7,343 nucleotides of DNA from the NCBI GenBank assembly GCA_947305675.1, contig CAMZED010000071.1, positions 1-7,343 on the forward strand, read 5' to 3'. Positions 6,021-7,343 of the stretch are shown here, piece by piece (positions within the stretch are counted from its first letter, which is position 1; each line of letters begins with the position of its first letter). The notes below the pieces were generated by a model. That model was not told where the DNA came from and did not search any database. It saw only the letters and a program-made list of their open reading frames with translations. This DNA is from an uncultured Clostridia bacterium (GTDB lineage: Bacteria; Bacillota; Clostridia; Oscillospirales; CAG-382). Position numbers and translations under genes: made by a program.

Positions 6021-6048
6021 AGTATAACATATTTTTTGCTCTTGTCAA
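6021..6048 (-). promoter_or_regulatory. Promoter of rplM-rpsI
   Basis: On the minus strand, a perfect TTGACA (6043-6048) and TATACT (6021-6026) are separated by 16 bp. A TG one base before the -10 box makes it an extended -10 promoter. The predicted start is about 6014, giving a leader of about 38 nt before rplM. No obvious ribosomal-protein binding structure is visible in that leader. Confidence 0.85.
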
Positions 6049-6063
6049 TAGTTTTATCAAAAC

Positions 6064-6119
6064 TTTTTTCATTTTCAAGGGCATTTTTTTCGATTTTTTC
6101 GTTTTTTGTCAAGTTTTTT
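6064..6119 (-). promoter_or_regulatory. Phased A-tracts upstream of the rplM promoter
   Basis: Read on the minus strand there are six runs of A, four to seven bases long (centres near 6066, 6073, 6087, 6096, 6104 and 6116). Five of the steps from first to last sum to 50 bp, close to one per helical turn, though individual gaps vary from 7 to 13 bp. They lie immediately upstream of the rplM -35 box, where AT-rich UP elements or bent DNA raise strong promoter output. No gene is found in the whole 5977-6358 interval; it holds the two divergent promoters and this stretch. Confidence 0.45.
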
Positions 6120-6180
6120 AATTTGCCGGTCACGTTTTTGCCGGGCGATTATTCATTTTTGCAAGTGTATATAAAAACTA

Positions 6181-6209
6181 TTGACAAATAAACGTCGGGG
6201 TGGTATAAT
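6181..6209 (+). promoter_or_regulatory. Consensus promoter of the small HTH gene
   Basis: TTGACA (6181-6186) and TATAAT (6204-6209) both match the consensus exactly, with a 17-bp spacer. The predicted start is about 6216, leaving a 143-nt leader. So strong a promoter, with an operator-like dyad at about +4 to +17, suggests a gene kept off by a repressor. AAAACTATTGACA here (6174-6186) is also present in the divergent rplM promoter. Confidence 0.9.
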
Positions 6210-6218
6210 CTGCTATAC

Positions 6219-6232
6219 CGAACATTTGTTCG
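6219..6232. promoter_or_regulatory. LexA (SOS) box
   Basis: The perfect dyad CGAACATTTGTTCG matches the Gram-positive LexA/DinR operator plan CGAAC-N4-GTTCG described for Bacillus subtilis; one further pair (C6218, G6233) extends it. It lies just downstream of the start predicted for the adjacent consensus promoter, where a bound repressor would block initiation. Induction on DNA damage is inferred. The same bases could form a short hairpin in RNA, but the match to the LexA plan makes a DNA site more likely. Confidence 0.75.
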
Positions 6233-6236
6233 GATT

Positions 6237-6347
6237 ATGAAGGACGCCGAGCAACGGTCGCTCCATCCGACTCGGCGAAAGATGAATGAAAAGATTCGCG
6301 CAATAAAAGCCGGGCTGCCCCGTCCGGCGGCAGAGCGAAAAAGATGA
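6237..6347 (+). CDS. Possible 36-residue upstream ORF (weak)
   Basis: An ATG at 6237 opens a frame of 36 codons ending in TGA at 6345-6347. The product would be basic and Arg/Lys-rich (begins MKDAEQRSL, ends AAERKR). Its stop touches the AAAGGA ribosome binding site of the next gene (6347-6352), an arrangement seen in translational coupling. Against it: no ribosome binding site precedes the ATG, and codons such as CGG and CGA look unlike the neighbouring genes. It may be chance. Confidence 0.2.
   Translation: MKDAEQRSLHPTRRKMNEKIRAIKAGLPRPAAERKR
6245..6333 (+). other. Structured leader of the small HTH gene
   Basis: The 143-nt untranslated region can form a hairpin at 6245-6277 (CGCCGA/TCGGCG outer stem, GTCG/CGAC inner stem, 6-nt bulge between). 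Further on there are two overlapping alternatives: GCCGG with CCGGC (6309-6313 with 6324-6328) or CTGCC with GGCAG (6315-6319 with 6329-6333). The two cannot easily coexist, as the strands interleave with no linker. The ribosome binding site at 6347-6352 is not inside a stem. It matches no riboswitch class I recognise. Confidence 0.4.
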
Positions 6348-6358
6348 AAGGATGAAAA

Positions 6359-6790
6359 ATGGATTACAAACAATACGCAAAAGATCTGCTTCACCGCAAA
6401 AAGAATCTCGTTTCAGCATATTCGGCGATACGCGCCGAGCTCGAAAGTCTTGAAAAAGAAAAAACCGCGTGTAAAAGTTCGGCGGTCAATTCGAGCGGGG
6501 AAGAAGCCGAGATCTACTCAAGACGGCTTATCAACACCATAACAAGCATAGAGGATTGCCGTATGCGCCGCAGCGTTGTCGAACGCGAGCTTATGATGAT
6601 CGAACGCGGTATGAGCGGACTGTCCGATTACCAGAAAGATCTGCTGGAATACTTTTTTATCGAGCGGGTGCATAACGCGGCAGAGGGAATTATGGGAAGA
6701 TATTACAAAGAACGTTCGGCTGTCTACCGCGACCGCAACAAGGCGCTTGAGGAGTTTACAAGATCGGTCTACGGCGTTTTGCAATTATAA
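6359..6790 (+). CDS. Small coiled-coil protein with phage-regulator-like HTH
   Basis: 143 residues, rich in Lys, Arg and Glu, with no signal peptide or membrane segment. Residues 5-38 and 50-85 look helical with coiled-coil character. Residues 89-140 resemble the C-terminal sigma-70 region-4-like helix-turn-helix of small phage late-gene regulators of the ArpU/RinA type: LSDYQKDLLEYFFIE, a gap, then YYKERSAVYRDRNKALEEF as the likely recognition part. Assignment rests on pattern resemblance, so the family is tentative. AAAGGA lies 6 nt before the ATG. It is a single gene with its own promoter, a LexA-like box and a terminator, diverging from rplM. No phage gene is near, so it may be a domesticated regulator or a prophage remnant. 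Alternatively it could be an uncharacterised SOS-induced protein that does not bind DNA. Confidence 0.8.
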   Translation: MDYKQYAKDLLHRKKNLVSAYSAIRAELESLEKEKTACKSSAVNSSGEEAEIYSRRLINTITSIEDCRMRRSVVERELMMIERGMSGLSDYQKDLLEYFFIERVHNAAEGIMGRYYKERSAVYRDRNKALEEFTRSVYGVLQL

Positions 6791-6797
6791 TGTAAAG

Positions 6798-6822
6798 AAG
6801 AGCGGCGCTTGGCGCCGCTCTT
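6798..6822. terminator. Bidirectional terminator between convergent genes
   Basis: An 11-bp perfect stem AAGAGCGGCGC/GCGCCGCTCTT (6798-6808 with 6812-6822) has a TTG loop. It lies 7 nt after the stop codon of the small HTH gene and is followed on the plus strand by an AT-rich tail. On the minus strand the tail is TCTTCTTT-like pyrimidine sequence, so it can serve the gene coming from the right as well. Confidence 0.85.
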
Positions 6823-6858
6823 ATAATTCTTATAATATTCGAAGTATTTACGCGCTTA

Positions 6859-7343
6859 TCAGGATTTGGTGTAACCCGTGCCGGTAAACGTCATATCGAG
6901 CTGATCGATCTCAACGGTGATCTCGGCGCTGCCGTCTTCCGCTTCGTTAACGGTTATGCTGCCGGTTATGCCGTATTCGCCGTTGTCAAAATAATAAACG
7001 TTGTCTTCGACCTTTGAGAACATAAAGACGCCGCTCATACCGTCTTCGGCGCTGCTTCCGTCGAGGATCGAAACTGTGAATATGCCGTCATGAGCGTAGT
7101 TGCCGAAAGAAGTTAACGTTTCGCCATCCGGATAAGTCTCATATATGCGTTCGCAAATAATCGATCCGATGTCGTACAACCCGAGCGACTGCCAGGTATA
7201 TCCGTCATCGCCGGTTTCGACGGTGGGATCGTATTCGTCGTCTCTGAGTGTGATATCATAGTGATAATCGATGCCGAAGACCTCGATGTCGAGCGAATCA
7301 TCGGTGAACGAAGCCGAGACCGGCACCACCATCGTGGCGTAGC
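6859..7343 (-). CDS. Hypothetical acidic beta-rich protein, N-terminus outside window
   Basis: The frame is open from the right edge to TGA at 6859-6861; the first in-frame ATG is at 7332 but upstream codons (Tyr-Ala-Thr) remain open, so the true start is probably beyond the window. The visible 160 residues are acidic (many Asp and Glu), rich in Gly, Tyr and Thr, and alternate in a beta-strand manner, ending in DMTFTGTGYTKS. I recognise no family. The repeated strand-turn pattern (for example NVYYFDNGEYGITGSITV) suits a small beta-barrel or lipocalin-like domain of an exported protein, but no signal peptide can be seen because the N-terminus is missing. It converges on the small HTH gene across a strong hairpin. 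Confidence 0.7.
   Translation of the reverse strand, partial: YATMVVPVSASFTDDSLDIEVFGIDYHYDITLRDDEYDPTVETGDDGYTWQSLGLYDIGSIICERIYETYPDGETLTSFGNYAHDGIFTVSILDGSSAEDGMSGVFMFSKVEDNVYYFDNGEYGITGSITVNEAEDGSAEITVEIDQLDMTFTGTGYTKS

Noticed and set aside
6309..6333. H-type pseudoknot in the leader of the small HTH gene
   Set aside because: The two stems interleave as required, but the third loop would have no nucleotides, which cannot span a 5-bp stem; mutually exclusive hairpins are more likely.

Overview
The window looks like a chromosomal segment from a Clostridia-type Bacillota, probably a gut or rumen member of the Oscillospiraceae or a relative. The grounds are strong purine-rich ribosome binding sites, TTGACA/TATAAT promoters, a tRNA with an encoded CCA end, a dockerin-bearing exported protein, a Gram-positive type LexA box and moderate GC. 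No mobile element, CRISPR array or phage structural gene is visible.

Layout. Positions 1-48 carry two tandem short palindromes. A minus-strand tRNA-Gln(TTG) at 80-157 has its own consensus promoter, a 5' leader hairpin and a likely terminator. Diverging from it is a plus-strand unit: a secreted transglutaminase-like protein with a C-terminal dockerin (348-1985), followed after 6 nt by a Crp/Fnr-family regulator (1992-2642). Then come a promoter region and a three-gene ABC importer of the NitT/TauT/SsuABC type: lipoprotein binding protein (2728-3774), permease (3707-4507) and ATPase (4504-5073). Convergent to it is the minus-strand ribosomal operon rplM-rpsI (5976 to 5126). Diverging from rplM is a single plus-strand gene (6359-6790) for a small protein with a phage-regulator-like helix-turn-helix. 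It sits behind a consensus promoter, a LexA-like box and a structured leader. A strong hairpin separates it from a partial minus-strand hypothetical gene that runs off the right edge.

How the parts work together. The clearest regulatory circuit is local. A perfect inverted repeat, TATACGTTGC-N4-GCAACGTATA, lies between the Crp/Fnr gene and the importer. Its centre is exactly 41.5 bp upstream of the start site predicted from the -10 box, and no recognisable -35 box is present. This is the textbook geometry of a class II Crp/Fnr activator, so the regulator probably switches on the importer next to it. The importer's substrate cannot be read from the sequence.

The second candidate system is at 6181-6790. 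A perfect GAAC-N4-GTTC dyad just downstream of a consensus promoter suggests that the small HTH protein is induced by DNA damage, although no prophage genes are next to it. The leader between them can form hairpins and contains a possible upstream ORF that ends on the ribosome binding site. This is the least explained part of the window.
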